DNA of 61,140 bases from Wenjunlia tyrosinilytica (GCF_014646055.1 NZ_BMMS01000027.1:1-61140), one strand, 5' to 3'; counted from the first letter of the stretch, positions 35,542-44,083 are shown. Numbers and translations: made by a program. The notes: a model not told the origin generated them from the sequence alone.

Positions 35542-36423
35542 ATGGGAGACAGCCGCGCCGCGAACCCGGTGGACCGCCTCGTGGATCTGCTCGACCTCGA
35601 GCGGATCGACCTGAACATCTTCCGAGGCCGCAGCCCCGACGAATCCCTCCAGCGCGTCTTCGGCGGCCAGGTCGCGGGCCAGGCCCTCGTCGCGGCGGGA
35701 CGCACGACGGACGGCGAACGGCCCGTCCACTCCCTCCACTCCTACTTCCTGCGGCCGGGCACCCCGGGCGTGCCGATCGTCTACCAGGTCGAACGGGTCC
35801 GCGACGGCCGCTCCTTCACCACCCGCCGGGTCGTGGCCATTCAGCAGGGCCGCATCATCTTCAACCTCACCGCGTCCTTCCACGCGCCCGAGCCCGGCTT
35901 CGAGCACCAGGTCGCCATGCCGGACGTGCCCGACCCCGAGACGCTGCCCACCCTCTTCGACGAGGTCCGCGACCACGTCGGCCGACTCCCCGCCCAACTG
36001 GAGCGCATGTCCCGCCGCCACCCGTTCGACCTGCGCTACGTCGAGCGGCTGCGCTGGACCCAGGAGGAGCTCAAGGAGGTCGAACCCCGCAGCGCCGTCT
36101 GGATGCGGGCCGTCGGCGACCTCGGCGAGGACCCGCTGGTCCACGTGTGCGCCCTGACCTACGCGAGCGACATGACCCTCCTCGACGCCGTCCGCGTCCC
36201 CGTCGAGCCGCTGTGGGGCCCGCGCGGCTTCGACATGGCGTCACTGGACCACGCGATGTGGTTCCACCGCCCCTTCCGGGCGGACGAGTGGTTCCTGTAC
36301 CAGCAGGAGTCCCCGATCGCCACCGGCGGCCGGGGCCTGGCCCGGGGCCTGATCTACGACCGCGAAGGCCACCTGCTCGTCTCGGTGATGCAGGAGGGCC
36401 TCTTCCGCCGCATCGGCGACTGA
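35542..36423 (+). CDS. tesB: acyl-CoA thioesterase II (TesB)
   Basis: This 293-residue double-hotdog enzyme hydrolyses medium- and long-chain acyl-CoA. Catalytic Asp (TYASDMTLLD), the SLDHAMWFHRPFRADEWFLYQQESP block and the Gln near the end (VSVMQEGLFR) are present. The first hotdog has FGGQVAGQALVAAGRTT and VHSLHSYFLRPG. GGGAG lies 6 bases before ATG. It is a single gene, convergent with the kinase-ATPase gene 38 bases later. Confidence 0.96.
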   Translation: MGDSRAANPVDRLVDLLDLERIDLNIFRGRSPDESLQRVFGGQVAGQALVAAGRTTDGERPVHSLHSYFLRPGTPGVPIVYQVERVRDGRSFTTRRVVAIQQGRIIFNLTASFHAPEPGFEHQVAMPDVPDPETLPTLFDEVRDHVGRLPAQLERMSRRHPFDLRYVERLRWTQEELKEVEPRSAVWMRAVGDLGEDPLVHVCALTYASDMTLLDAVRVPVEPLWGPRGFDMASLDHAMWFHRPFRADEWFLYQQESPIATGGRGLARGLIYDREGHLLVSVMQEGLFRRIGD

Positions 36424-36461
36424 CCGCCGGGCATCCGGAGCCGGACGGGAGCCTCGGGGGG

Positions 36462-39272
36462 TCACAGGTCGCCGATGGCGGTCGTGGCATCCTCGTCGGG
36501 CCAGTCCGACAGCGGCTGCGGTCCCTCCTCCTCCCCCTCCTCCAGTGCCTCCGGCCCCACCTCCGCTCCCGCCTCCGGGGTCTCGGCCAGGTCGGTCAGG
36601 AATTCCTCGGGGCTCTGGGGCCGGGAGGCGGGGGAGCGGTCCACCGTCCTGCGGATCAAGGCGCGCATCCTGGCGGAGACCGGCAGGTCGTCGATCGGGA
36701 GCTCCTCGTGAAGGATGCGGTACAGCAGATGAGGCACCGACTCCGCCGACCAGGGCGCCCGGCCGGAGAAGCACTCGTACATCAGGATGCCCAGCGCGTA
36801 CAGATCCGCCCTGATGTCCGTGACCGTGCCCGTGATCTGCTCGGGCGCCATGTACCCCGGGGTCCCGATCACCATCCCCACCACGGTCACCTGCGTGCTG
36901 TCCGTGGCCGACGGCCGGGCGATGCCGAGGTCCACGATCACGGCGCCGCGACCGGGACTGAGCAGAACATTGCTCGGCTTGAGGTCGATCCTGGAGACGC
37001 CCATGGTCTCGACGAAGTCCAGCGCCTCACCTATCTCCCGGCCGATCCGCGCCACCAGCCCGGTCGGCAACGGACCATGCGTGTCCAGCAATTCCCGCAG
37101 CGACGGTCCCTCGATCAACTCCATGATCAGCGCGGGTTCCGTGTCCGGCCCGCCCAGGGCGTCGAGGGTGCGGGCGATGTGCGGATGGTTCAGCCGCTGC
37201 CCCACCTCGGCCTCCCGCCGGAACCGGGCAAGCATCTCCTCGTCGTCCAGCAGTCCCCTGTGCAGGCACTTGATCGCGACCTCCTGCCCGGTCAGCAGGT
37301 TCCGCCCCCGGTAGACCGACCCCATACCGCCCTGCCCCAGCAGGCTCCGCATCTCGTACCGGTCGGCCAGGACCCCGATGGCGGGTGTGCCGTCCGAGGA
37401 CGGCGGCTCAGGCCAGTCGTCCGGCCCGGACGGTTCCTCGCCCGGCACTGGGGCAGGGGGCCGGGCAACGGACCGCGCCCGGGCCAGCGTGGTGTCGAAC
37501 ATGCCCGATCCCGACGGTGGCGCGACGATCCCCAGATCCGCGCGCTCGCTCTCGCTGCTGCGCACGAAACCCGCCAACTGCCTTTTGTAGGCGTCCGAGA
37601 GCTTGTAGTAGGCAAGCGAGGTCTCCGCCCGCCCGCCGTACCTGGTCGCGTCCGGCCTCCCGGGCTCACTCACCACATCGAGCACCCCCGCCTGGGTGAG
37701 ATGGCGGAGCAGCCTCTCCACCACCGGAAGCGTCATCCGCAGCAGGGGATCCAGACCCGTCGTGCCGGTCACCTCGGCGGAGGTGAACGGTCTGCCTTCG
37801 CTGCGCAGCGCCCAGTCCACCACGTGGTAGCCGCCGAGCCGCCGCCTGTCGTCGTCGATGGCCACGGCGGCGGGTCTGTCGGCATCGTCGGAGCCCATGG
37901 CGGCCGCCACGATCGCCTCCAACTGGGCGTAGAACTCGATGCGCGACCAGTCCTCCGGCCGCACCAGCAGCGAGGGCTTTCCGCTCTCCCAGTGCACAAG
38001 GGTGTTGAACTCCTGGAGCAGCCTCCTCGGCACGCCTCGGGCCTTGAAGCGCAGATAGCCGGTGAACTGATCCAGCTGCCAGTCCTCGGGGAACGGGGGC
38101 GGGGCAGCCGGGAAGCCGTTCAGGTCGGTCGTGCCGTCCGGCCGGGGCGGCTGAGTGGGGTGAGGCGGCCACAGGGGCGGAGGCGGCCACCGCCTTTCGT
38201 CCACGTGGGTGAGGCCGTGTACGAGCCGCTGCGGCGCCTCCCACAGGCACGGGACGTACATCCGCCAGCCGAAGACGCTCTCGTAGACGCCATTGCCGCG
38301 GTCGACGTCGCGGATGGCCTGATCGTGGAGGTCGGGCCCGGCGACCACGATGAAATGCGCTCCGCGAGCGGTCAGCACATTCTTCAGCCGGCCCAGCAGG
38401 GACTCCAGTTCCGCGATCGCCGCCTCCTGGTTGTCGGTCAGCTTGTCGACCTCGTCCAGCACGACGACCGGATGCACCCGGAACCGGGCGCCGCTGCTCA
38501 GCCGCCTTCTGCCGAATAACCCACGGCTCGGCGGGGGTTGTGGCTCGAGACGGCCCTCGCTCCCGTTCAGCAGATGGATGATCCGCACGAGGTCGTGCTC
38601 GACATCGGTCTCCGAGTAGGCGAGGAACGCCGCCTCCGTCGCCTGCGAACGGGTCCTGCGGCCTTGGAAGTTCATGGTGGGCGTCAGCCCGTGCTTCGGG
38701 GCGAGGCCGAGCGTGGTACCGCGCTCCCTGCTCTCCGATTGGGTCTGCGTGAACGACAAGGAGGTACGGGTGTAGGCGAGCAGGAGCGAGCGCTGCACGT
38801 CACGCGGCAGGCGGGCGAGGAGGCTGCGGTCGTCCAGCGCCTCGAAGATCCGCCGCACGATGGCGAACAGCAACTGGTCGGTGGTCATGGAACGGGCCAC
38901 GTTGAGATGCGCGACCAGCAGGACATCCGCGCTGCCCCACTCCACCGACGCCTCGGCCAGCGCCCGCAGCACCAGCGTCGACTTGCCGACACCGCGGAAT
39001 CCCGTCACCAGGAACGCCCCGCCGTGCGAATACGTCAGCCGCTCCTTCAGCGCGCCCACCAGGGCCTCGTGCCCCAGGACGGGAATCGCCCGGTCCCCCA
39101 TGGGCAGCGGTTCATGGACGTAGCGGAACTGACTGTGCAGCGGAACATGCAGCACGACGCCCCCCGGTGCATCCTGGGCCACCCGTCCCAGCGTATGGCC
39201 TTGGACCGGGACGTTCCGATGATTTGCGGTGAGTTGCGAGCGTCGTCGAGGCTTCCGGGCCCCCGGTGCCAA
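36462..39272 (-). CDS. P-loop ATPase fused to Ser/Thr protein kinase
   Basis: This 936-residue fusion is unusual. Residues ~60-470 are an AAA/STAND-like ATPase: Walker A GFRGVGKST (91-99), Walker B VVVLDEVDKL (~268-276). Residues ~470-610 look like winged-helix and linker, with a Pro-rich part. Residues 637-900 are a Hanks kinase: Gly-loop LGQGGMGSVYRG, VAIK Lys, alpha-C Glu, APE motif GTPGYMAPEQ. The catalytic loop reads SRIDLKPSN, so HRD has become RID (Asp kept), and DFG is DLG. No membrane segment is seen, unlike most PknB proteins; the acidic tail ends DEDATTAIGDL. The start is uncertain: GTG 39155 with a G-rich site 4 bases upstream is an alternative. The FcoT-like gene lies 28 bases upstream in the same direction. 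Confidence 0.9.
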   Translation of the reverse strand: MAPGARKPRRRSQLTANHRNVPVQGHTLGRVAQDAPGGVVLHVPLHSQFRYVHEPLPMGDRAIPVLGHEALVGALKERLTYSHGGAFLVTGFRGVGKSTLVLRALAEASVEWGSADVLLVAHLNVARSMTTDQLLFAIVRRIFEALDDRSLLARLPRDVQRSLLLAYTRTSLSFTQTQSESRERGTTLGLAPKHGLTPTMNFQGRRTRSQATEAAFLAYSETDVEHDLVRIIHLLNGSEGRLEPQPPPSRGLFGRRRLSSGARFRVHPVVVLDEVDKLTDNQEAAIAELESLLGRLKNVLTARGAHFIVVAGPDLHDQAIRDVDRGNGVYESVFGWRMYVPCLWEAPQRLVHGLTHVDERRWPPPPLWPPHPTQPPRPDGTTDLNGFPAAPPPFPEDWQLDQFTGYLRFKARGVPRRLLQEFNTLVHWESGKPSLLVRPEDWSRIEFYAQLEAIVAAAMGSDDADRPAAVAIDDDRRRLGGYHVVDWALRSEGRPFTSAEVTGTTGLDPLLRMTLPVVERLLRHLTQAGVLDVVSEPGRPDATRYGGRAETSLAYYKLSDAYKRQLAGFVRSSESERADLGIVAPPSGSGMFDTTLARARSVARPPAPVPGEEPSGPDDWPEPPSSDGTPAIGVLADRYEMRSLLGQGGMGSVYRGRNLLTGQEVAIKCLHRGLLDDEEMLARFRREAEVGQRLNHPHIARTLDALGGPDTEPALIMELIEGPSLRELLDTHGPLPTGLVARIGREIGEALDFVETMGVSRIDLKPSNVLLSPGRGAVIVDLGIARPSATDSTQVTVVGMVIGTPGYMAPEQITGTVTDIRADLYALGILMYECFSGRAPWSAESVPHLLYRILHEELPIDDLPVSARMRALIRRTVDRSPASRPQSPEEFLTDLAETPEAGAEVGPEALEEGEEEGPQPLSDWPDEDATTAIGDL

Positions 39273-39300
39273 CCTCGCCCACTTCCCAACGCGGCACTGT

Positions 39301-39840
39301 TCACCGAGCAGGGGGCAGGTCCGTGAGGGCGACGCGGAGGTCGCCCGAGCAATTGCCGCCGTCGTCGTCCCAGAAGCGGCAGGAAATCTCCAGCGCGATC
39401 AGTGACCCGGACGGGTCCTCGCGCCGACCGCGGTCCCTGATCTCCAACTCGCCGTGGAAGCTGCTGGGGCAGACGCCCCGCCGGAAACGGCTGCGCAGTT
39501 CCACCACCGCGACGTCCGACAACTGCCGTTGCCAGTAGTCGTCCGTGGTCCAGCGGCCGAAGGGTTCGATCAACCGCCCATGCACGGCCCGGGCGAGGGT
39601 GAAGTGCATGAGCTGATCAAGACAGATGGCGAACTCCAGCGCGCCGAAGTGCCCGCTCCCCCTGACGCAGCAGGACTCGGGAACGGTGAACTCACCCCGA
39701 GCCGCCACCGCCGACCCCGCCCGCTGAGGATCGGCGAGGGCAGCGGTACGCAGAGCGGCGGTGCGCAGATAACGGCAGTGGGGGTGGTACGGCTCCAGGG
39801 CTCGGGTCAGCAGGACAGCATCGAGGTCGTCGTCCACCAC
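39301..39840 (-). CDS. FcoT-like type III thioesterase
   Basis: This 179-residue hotdog protein matches mycobacterial FcoT (183 residues): ALEPYHPHCRYL, GEFTVPESCCVRGSGHFGALEFAICLDQLMH, WTTDDYWQRQLSDVAVVELRSRFRR and CRFWDDDGGNCSGDLRVALTDLP. FcoT hydrolyses long-chain acyl-CoA, and relatives act in isonitrile-lipopeptide clusters; none of those partner genes is here. GTG 39840 is chosen because AAGGGG lies 7 bases upstream. It is followed after 28 bases by the ATPase-kinase gene, suggesting one operon and perhaps regulation of a lipid pathway by phosphorylation (inference). Confidence 0.82.
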   Translation of the reverse strand: MVDDDLDAVLLTRALEPYHPHCRYLRTAALRTAALADPQRAGSAVAARGEFTVPESCCVRGSGHFGALEFAICLDQLMHFTLARAVHGRLIEPFGRWTTDDYWQRQLSDVAVVELRSRFRRGVCPSSFHGELEIRDRGRREDPSGSLIALEISCRFWDDDGGNCSGDLRVALTDLPPAR

Positions 39841-39942
39841 TCCCGAACCCCTTGCCTCACCGCCGACGGAACGCGGCAGCCTGGACCCCGCCGCCTCTGC
39901 CACCAACGACGGCGGGGTGCGGTGGTCACCCGAGCAGGCAGA

Positions 39943-40215
39943 TCAGCGGGCCACGCGACGGCTCCCGGAACGGTCGACGGCGGCGATGCCGAGTGCTGCC
40001 AGGCCGATCTGGATGATCCACTCGATCCAGTCGACGCCCTTGGTGTCGGCGACGCCGATGGCGCTGGCGACAGCGGCTCCGACAAAGGCGGCGACGATGC
40101 CGACGAGGATCGTGAGCCAGATGGGGACATGCTGGCGGCCCGGCAGCACCAAGCGGCCGAGCGCTCCGATGACGAGGCCGATCACGAGCGCACTGATGAT
40201 GCCCGAGATTTCCAT
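39943..40215 (-). CDS. GlsB/YeaQ/YmgE family stress-response membrane protein
   Basis: This 90-residue protein has three hydrophobic segments with the transglycosylase-associated signature: GIISALVIGLVIGALGRLVLPGRQHVPIWLTILVGIVAAFVGAAVASAIG. The family is small Gly-rich membrane proteins induced by stress. It lies between the thioesterase and a hypothetical gene, same strand, with separate promoters likely. The C-terminal VDRSGSRRVAR is basic and cytoplasmic. Confidence 0.92.
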   Translation of the reverse strand: MEISGIISALVIGLVIGALGRLVLPGRQHVPIWLTILVGIVAAFVGAAVASAIGVADTKGVDWIEWIIQIGLAALGIAAVDRSGSRRVAR

Positions 40216-40296
40216 TGCAGGCTCTCTTCTTGGGGTCGAGGCAATCCCGAGTGCCCCGCGAGCGCCGCGCCAAACAACCGCACGCGGCGCGAGCCT

Positions 40297-40731
40297 TCAG
40301 CGATCACTCCCGGTGCCGCCGGCCCGCACACCGCCGACGTCACGGTTGCGTTCCGGACAGGGGCGCCCGGTGGCTCGCTCGCACTCGCACGGAGGCCACT
40401 TCGTCAAGGAATCCAGAAGGGGAACGGGGTCGCTCGCGCGCACCCGGATCTGCGTACCCTGACGAGTGACGATTCCCATCCGGTTGACGCTGTAGACGCG
40501 CAGGTCCATCGTGTGCGTCCTCCGCATGCCGCCCACGCCCCGAATGCGATCGATCAAACGTACGGCCACGTCCGCGCGAATCGGATCAACGGATACGTAG
40601 GCGCGTCCGTCAATGGGTTCCATCCCACGGGCCTGAATCCAGAACCCCTGTGCAGCTAAGGCGAGTTGTAAGTCTTCCGCGACGCGCTCGCCGGTGAGGC
40701 GGGCGTCCGAATTATCGGAATTCGCATCCAT
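40297..40731 (-). CDS. hypothetical protein
   Basis: This 144-residue soluble protein starts MDANSDNSDARLTGERVAEDLQLALAAQGF and has an ordered first ~110 residues with alternating strands and helices (VDPIRADVAVRLIDRIRGV, RVYSVNRMGIVTRQGTQIRV), then a Cys/Arg-rich tail (PPCECERATGRPCPERN). I recognise no family. It is divergent from the XRE regulator across a 118-base region with a palindrome. Codon GC bias is weaker than in neighbours, consistent with an accessory region. Confidence 0.6.
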   Translation of the reverse strand: MDANSDNSDARLTGERVAEDLQLALAAQGFWIQARGMEPIDGRAYVSVDPIRADVAVRLIDRIRGVGGMRRTHTMDLRVYSVNRMGIVTRQGTQIRVRASDPVPLLDSLTKWPPCECERATGRPCPERNRDVGGVRAGGTGSDR

Positions 40732-40812
40732 GAGCACTCCGTGCGGTGTATCAATTACCTTGAGTGGTCATAGGCTTGCGCTGAGGAGCGGCGCTGACCA
40801 GTAGGGACGCGA

Positions 40813-40830
40813 CTACCGCCGAGGCGGTAG
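40813..40830. promoter_or_regulatory. perfect palindrome CTACCGCC-GA-GGCGGTAG before the XRE gene
   Basis: An 8-bp inverted repeat with a two-base centre lies 20 bases before the XRE start, just upstream of its GGAGG. This is where an autoregulating XRE repressor would be expected to bind; it could also control the divergent hypothetical gene. Confidence 0.55.
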
Positions 40831-40849
40831 GTAATGGAGGTGGCATGAC

Positions 40850-41695
40850 ATGGGCAGGAAGCCTCGGGACCTCGATCCGACATCGTCCGTGCAGGCGTAC
40901 TACGGCTCGGAGTTGCGTCGGTTAAGGGAGAAGGCGGGGCTGTCGCACGCGAGGCTGGCGGAGATTCTGAATTACAGCCCGGCGCTCGTCGGGCACATCG
41001 AGACGGCCACGAGGATGCCGACCCCGGAGATGTCAAAGGCATTGGACGCTGCCTTCGACACGGACGGCCAGTTCATCCGACTGTATCCGGTGGTGCGGCG
41101 GCTGGCGTTCCCCGATTATTCGCAGCGCTTTATGGAGCTTGAGGCGCAGGCGGATCGGATCTTCATCTTCATGGTCGGAACGATGCCAGGACTCGTGCAG
41201 ACCGAGGACTATGCGCGGGCGTTCTTCCGGGCCACACGGCCCGGCGATGAGGCAGAACTTGAATCGATGGTGGCGGCTCGCATGAGCCGCCAGACATTGC
41301 TCGACCGACCGGACCCTCCGCAGTTGTGGATGGTCCTCGACGAGGCGGTGATCCGCCGGGCTGTCGGAGGTCCCGCTGTCATGCGAGCACAGCTCGCTCA
41401 GGTGCTGGATCTGTCCGAAAGGACCGGCACAGTGGTGCAGATTCTGCCGTTCTCGCGCGGAGCGCACGCCACAATGAGTAGCTCGCTGTACCTGCTGCAC
41501 TTCCCCCAGGGGCCAGAGGTGGCCTACGAAGAGGGAGCCTCCTACGGGCGGCTCATGGAGGACCTGACAGATGTGGGGGAGTGTCAGTTGACCTACGATT
41601 TGCTCCGAGCCGACGCCCTGCCACCGGACGAGTCGGTGGCCTTCATCGCGTCGGTAATGGAGGACTGCTTCCCATGCGTACCCCCCTCGACCTGA
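40850..41695 (+). CDS. XRE family transcriptional regulator (helix-turn-helix plus DUF5753)
   Basis: This 281-residue regulator has an N-terminal helix-turn-helix (LRRLREKAGLSHARLAEILNYSPALVGHIETATRMP) and the DUF5753/Scr1-type C-terminal domain: MVGTMPGLVQTEDYARAFFRAT, VAARMSRQTLLDRPDPPQLWMVLDEAVIRR, VQILPFSRGAHATMSSSLYLLHFPQGPEVAYEEG. Such proteins pair with a small DUF397 partner that blocks or tunes them, as in Scr1/Scr2 and the WhiJ/BldB-type systems of Streptomyces development. The ATG has GGAGG 9 bases upstream. The stop overlaps the DUF397 gene by 22 bp. Confidence 0.94.
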   Translation: MGRKPRDLDPTSSVQAYYGSELRRLREKAGLSHARLAEILNYSPALVGHIETATRMPTPEMSKALDAAFDTDGQFIRLYPVVRRLAFPDYSQRFMELEAQADRIFIFMVGTMPGLVQTEDYARAFFRATRPGDEAELESMVAARMSRQTLLDRPDPPQLWMVLDEAVIRRAVGGPAVMRAQLAQVLDLSERTGTVVQILPFSRGAHATMSSSLYLLHFPQGPEVAYEEGASYGRLMEDLTDVGECQLTYDLLRADALPPDESVAFIASVMEDCFPCVPPST

Positions 41696-41964
41696 GCACC
41701 GCCGTCTGGCGGAAGAGCAGCCACAGCAACCAGGAGGGAGGCGCCTGCATAGAGGTCGCTCAAGACTTCCCCGGCGCTGTCTCCTGGCGCAAGTCGACCT
41801 ACAGCAATGAGCAGGGAGGCGCCTGCGTCGAGGTCGCCGATCATGTTCCCGGGCTCGTTCCCGTCCGGGACTCCAAGGACCCCGACGGCCCCGCGCTCGT
41901 CTTCGGCTCGGCCGCCTGGGCCGCCTTCGTCGCCGATGTCAAGGCGGGGCACTTCCCCCTCTGA
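41674..41964 (+). CDS. tandem DUF397 partner of the XRE regulator
   Basis: This 96-residue protein has two DUF397 N-terminal halves in a row: WRKSSHSNQEGGACIEVA and WRKSTYSNEQGGACVEVA, followed by VRDSKDPDGPALVFGSAAWAAFVADVKAG. Single-domain partners are usually ~60-70 residues, so the first motif is a partial internal duplication. It probably binds the preceding XRE protein as an antagonist. The ATG overlaps the XRE gene by 22 bp, so co-expression is tight. It is convergent with the Mrr-TerD gene at 13 bases. Confidence 0.93.
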   Translation: MRTPLDLSTAVWRKSSHSNQEGGACIEVAQDFPGAVSWRKSTYSNEQGGACVEVADHVPGLVPVRDSKDPDGPALVFGSAAWAAFVADVKAGHFPL

Positions 41965-41977
41965 CCTGCCCCCCCGC

Positions 41978-44083
41978 CTACTCCACCTCGATCCCGTAAT
42001 CCTCCACCAGCGCCACCAGGCCGCCCGGGTAGCCCCTTCCGCCCGCCACGAAGCCCCAGTCGCCGTTCGAGCGGCGGCGGAACGAGCCCAGCGCCAGCGC
42101 CGTTTCTCCCGGGCGGCCGTCGGAGACCTCCAACTGGTCGATCTCCGTGCCCGAGGGGTCCGACAGCCGGATGCGCGCGTCCGTGAAGCCTGTCAGATCG
42201 GCGTTCGGGTTCACCTCGGGGTCGATGGCCGCGACCAGGACCAAACGGTCCGCCGACGCCGGGAGTCGGTCGAAGCGGACCCAGATCGCGGCCTTGTCCT
42301 GGCCGAAGCCCGGCATCATCCGAACGCTTCCGTCGGGCGTCGCCGGGTTGTTGTAGAAGACGAACTGATCCTCGGCGACGACCCGGTTGCCCGTGCAGAC
42401 CAGCGCGCACACATCCACGGCGACGTTGCCGGTCCACGTCATGCCCAGCACGCTCGCGTCGTCGTCCAGATCGGCGTCCGGGTCGGGGGCGCGGGTCGGC
42501 TCGGGTGTCCGTGACGGGCCGCCGCCCAGTCTTCCCCGCAGGCCGTGGCGGCCCAGGAGGTCCACCAGGTCCGTGCCCGACACCAGCGTCAGCGGCTTGC
42601 CATTGGCGAAGGCGTGCGAGCCGGGGCCGAATTTGGATGTGGTGATCAATATGCCCTTGTTCGCCCCGGCGTCCTGGACCGTGCCGAACAGGTCCCGGAC
42701 CGCCGTCGGCGGGACGGTGTTGCGGTAGCGCTTGACCTGCACCACGATCTTGCCGCCCCGGATGGGATCGGGGTCGAGGGCGTCGACGTCCACCCCGCCG
42801 TCGTTGGACCGCTGCGTCGTCAGCGCCTGCATGCCCATGGCGCGGAAGAGTTCGGCGACGAGTTCCTCGAACTCGATCGGGTCCATCTCGAACAGGTCGG
42901 GATCGTCGTCGCCGGAGTTGCCATGGCTGACCACCGACCGTCCGACATCCTCGGGGAGTCTGCCGGGCGCCACTGCCGTCGGCTTGTCCGGCCGGTCCGA
43001 CAACCGACCGCGCAGGCCCTCCACCAGGCAGTCCTCGGGCAGCACATGGGCGAGGTCGAGCCGCTCGAAGTCGGTGCGGGGGACCGAGACGGTCGCCAGG
43101 AACGTCTGGCTCCTTCGGCCGGTCGCGGGATCGTTGCCGTCCACGAACCCGTTCAGCACCAGCGAGTCCAGGGTGCGGAACTCGTCCGACGCGAAGAGGT
43201 CGCGCACCGCGAGGAGCACGCACTGCGCCAGCACATCCCGGTACAGGGCGCGGCGCTCCGTCGCGGGACGCTGGATCTCCTTCTCGCGGTCGGCACCGGG
43301 CATGTAGCGCACGACGGACTTGTCCGGCACGACCTCGTAGCCGGGCAGCTCCCAGTTCAGCACCAGTTCGCGGGCGCCGGTGTCGTACGAGGCGGAGACG
43401 CTTCGGGGGAAGTCCGCCGGCCAGCCCGTCGAGGCGTACAGCGCGGCCGTGAAGTACTCCACCACCGCGTCCGGATCGCCCTGGCGCAAGGTGGTGACCA
43501 GCTCCCGGACCCCGGCGTTGTGCTCGCGGATCGCCGCCAGCTCCTGGTCCGCCCAGGCCTGGTACTGACGCTGATAGGCGGCGAGCTGCTGTTGGCGGTG
43601 GCGTTCGGCGGCCTGAGCGGCGTGCCAGTCCTGCTCGTACCGGGCGCGGGCGGCGTCCTGCGCCTGCCGGTTCGATCCGAAGCCCCAGCCTCCCGACTGC
43701 TGGGGGTGGTACGCGTTCGGGTCCGGCATGGGTATCGGCTGGGCCAGTTGGCCGGGGGAGAAGGGCTCCACCCGCTCGGTGCGGCCGAGCGAGGAGACCG
43801 TGAACGCGGGGGCGGCGCACCCCGCCGACAGCAGGCCGCGCAACCGCTCCACCTGCTCCTCGAGTTCGTCCGTGCGGCGCTGGGCGTCGGCCTCGCGTCG
43901 CTGGCGGTAAGCGGCCTGTTGCTCGCGACGGTTGCGTGCCGCGGCCCGCTCCGCCGCACGCTGTCGTCGTTCCTCCTCGCGTTGCTGCGCCGCCATGGCC
44001 CGGCGCTGCGCCTCGTCCTGGCGCTGCTGTTGACGCTGTATTTCGGCCCAAGTGGCCATCAATCCGTTGGAGCGGCGGCTCAT
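41978..44083 (-). CDS. coiled-coil, Mrr-type restriction endonuclease and TerD fusion
   Basis: This is a 701-residue protein of four parts. Residues 1-~90 are a Glu/Arg/Gln-rich coiled coil (QRQQQRQDEAQRRAMAAQQRE). Residues ~170-400 are an undefined region starting at a second helix-rich part. Residues ~415-525 are a PD-(D/E)XK restriction-endonuclease domain of Mrr type: FEELVAELFRAMGMQ, NDGGVDVDAL and IVVQVKRY give the Asp, Gln and Lys. Residues ~555-701 are a TerD domain: VDVCALVCTGNRVVAEDQFVFYNN, DARIRLSD, LGSFRRRSNGDWGFVAGGRGY. TerD domains bind Ca and belong to tellurite-resistance/stress systems that have DNA-processing links. Restriction or anti-phage action is inferred. ATG 44083 (MSRRSNG) is chosen; the frame opens at 44293. 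GGAGAGGA lies 11 bases before it. Confidence 0.9.
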   Translation of the reverse strand: MSRRSNGLMATWAEIQRQQQRQDEAQRRAMAAQQREEERRQRAAERAAARNRREQQAAYRQRREADAQRRTDELEEQVERLRGLLSAGCAAPAFTVSSLGRTERVEPFSPGQLAQPIPMPDPNAYHPQQSGGWGFGSNRQAQDAARARYEQDWHAAQAAERHRQQQLAAYQRQYQAWADQELAAIREHNAGVRELVTTLRQGDPDAVVEYFTAALYASTGWPADFPRSVSASYDTGARELVLNWELPGYEVVPDKSVVRYMPGADREKEIQRPATERRALYRDVLAQCVLLAVRDLFASDEFRTLDSLVLNGFVDGNDPATGRRSQTFLATVSVPRTDFERLDLAHVLPEDCLVEGLRGRLSDRPDKPTAVAPGRLPEDVGRSVVSHGNSGDDDPDLFEMDPIEFEELVAELFRAMGMQALTTQRSNDGGVDVDALDPDPIRGGKIVVQVKRYRNTVPPTAVRDLFGTVQDAGANKGILITTSKFGPGSHAFANGKPLTLVSGTDLVDLLGRHGLRGRLGGGPSRTPEPTRAPDPDADLDDDASVLGMTWTGNVAVDVCALVCTGNRVVAEDQFVFYNNPATPDGSVRMMPGFGQDKAAIWVRFDRLPASADRLVLVAAIDPEVNPNADLTGFTDARIRLSDPSGTEIDQLEVSDGRPGETALALGSFRRRSNGDWGFVAGGRGYPGGLVALVEDYGIEVE

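Noticed and set aside
35532-35545. GGGAGCGCTC resembling a CebR operator (TGGGAGCGCTCCCA)
   Set aside because: It serves as the Shine-Dalgarno site of tesB, matches only about 10 of 14 positions and is 150 bases from the GH5 start. I regard it as coincidence.
33576-38519. Very long plus-strand open frame (1647 codons)
   Set aside because: It is the antisense shadow of the GH5, TesB-region and kinase genes; composition is Arg/Pro/Gly/Val-rich with no domains, and the real genes explain the region.
39301-39840. Isonitrile-lipopeptide biosynthesis gene
   Set aside because: Although FcoT-like enzymes occur there, no NRPS, carrier protein, acyl ligase or Fe/2-oxoglutarate oxidase of such a cluster is within the window.
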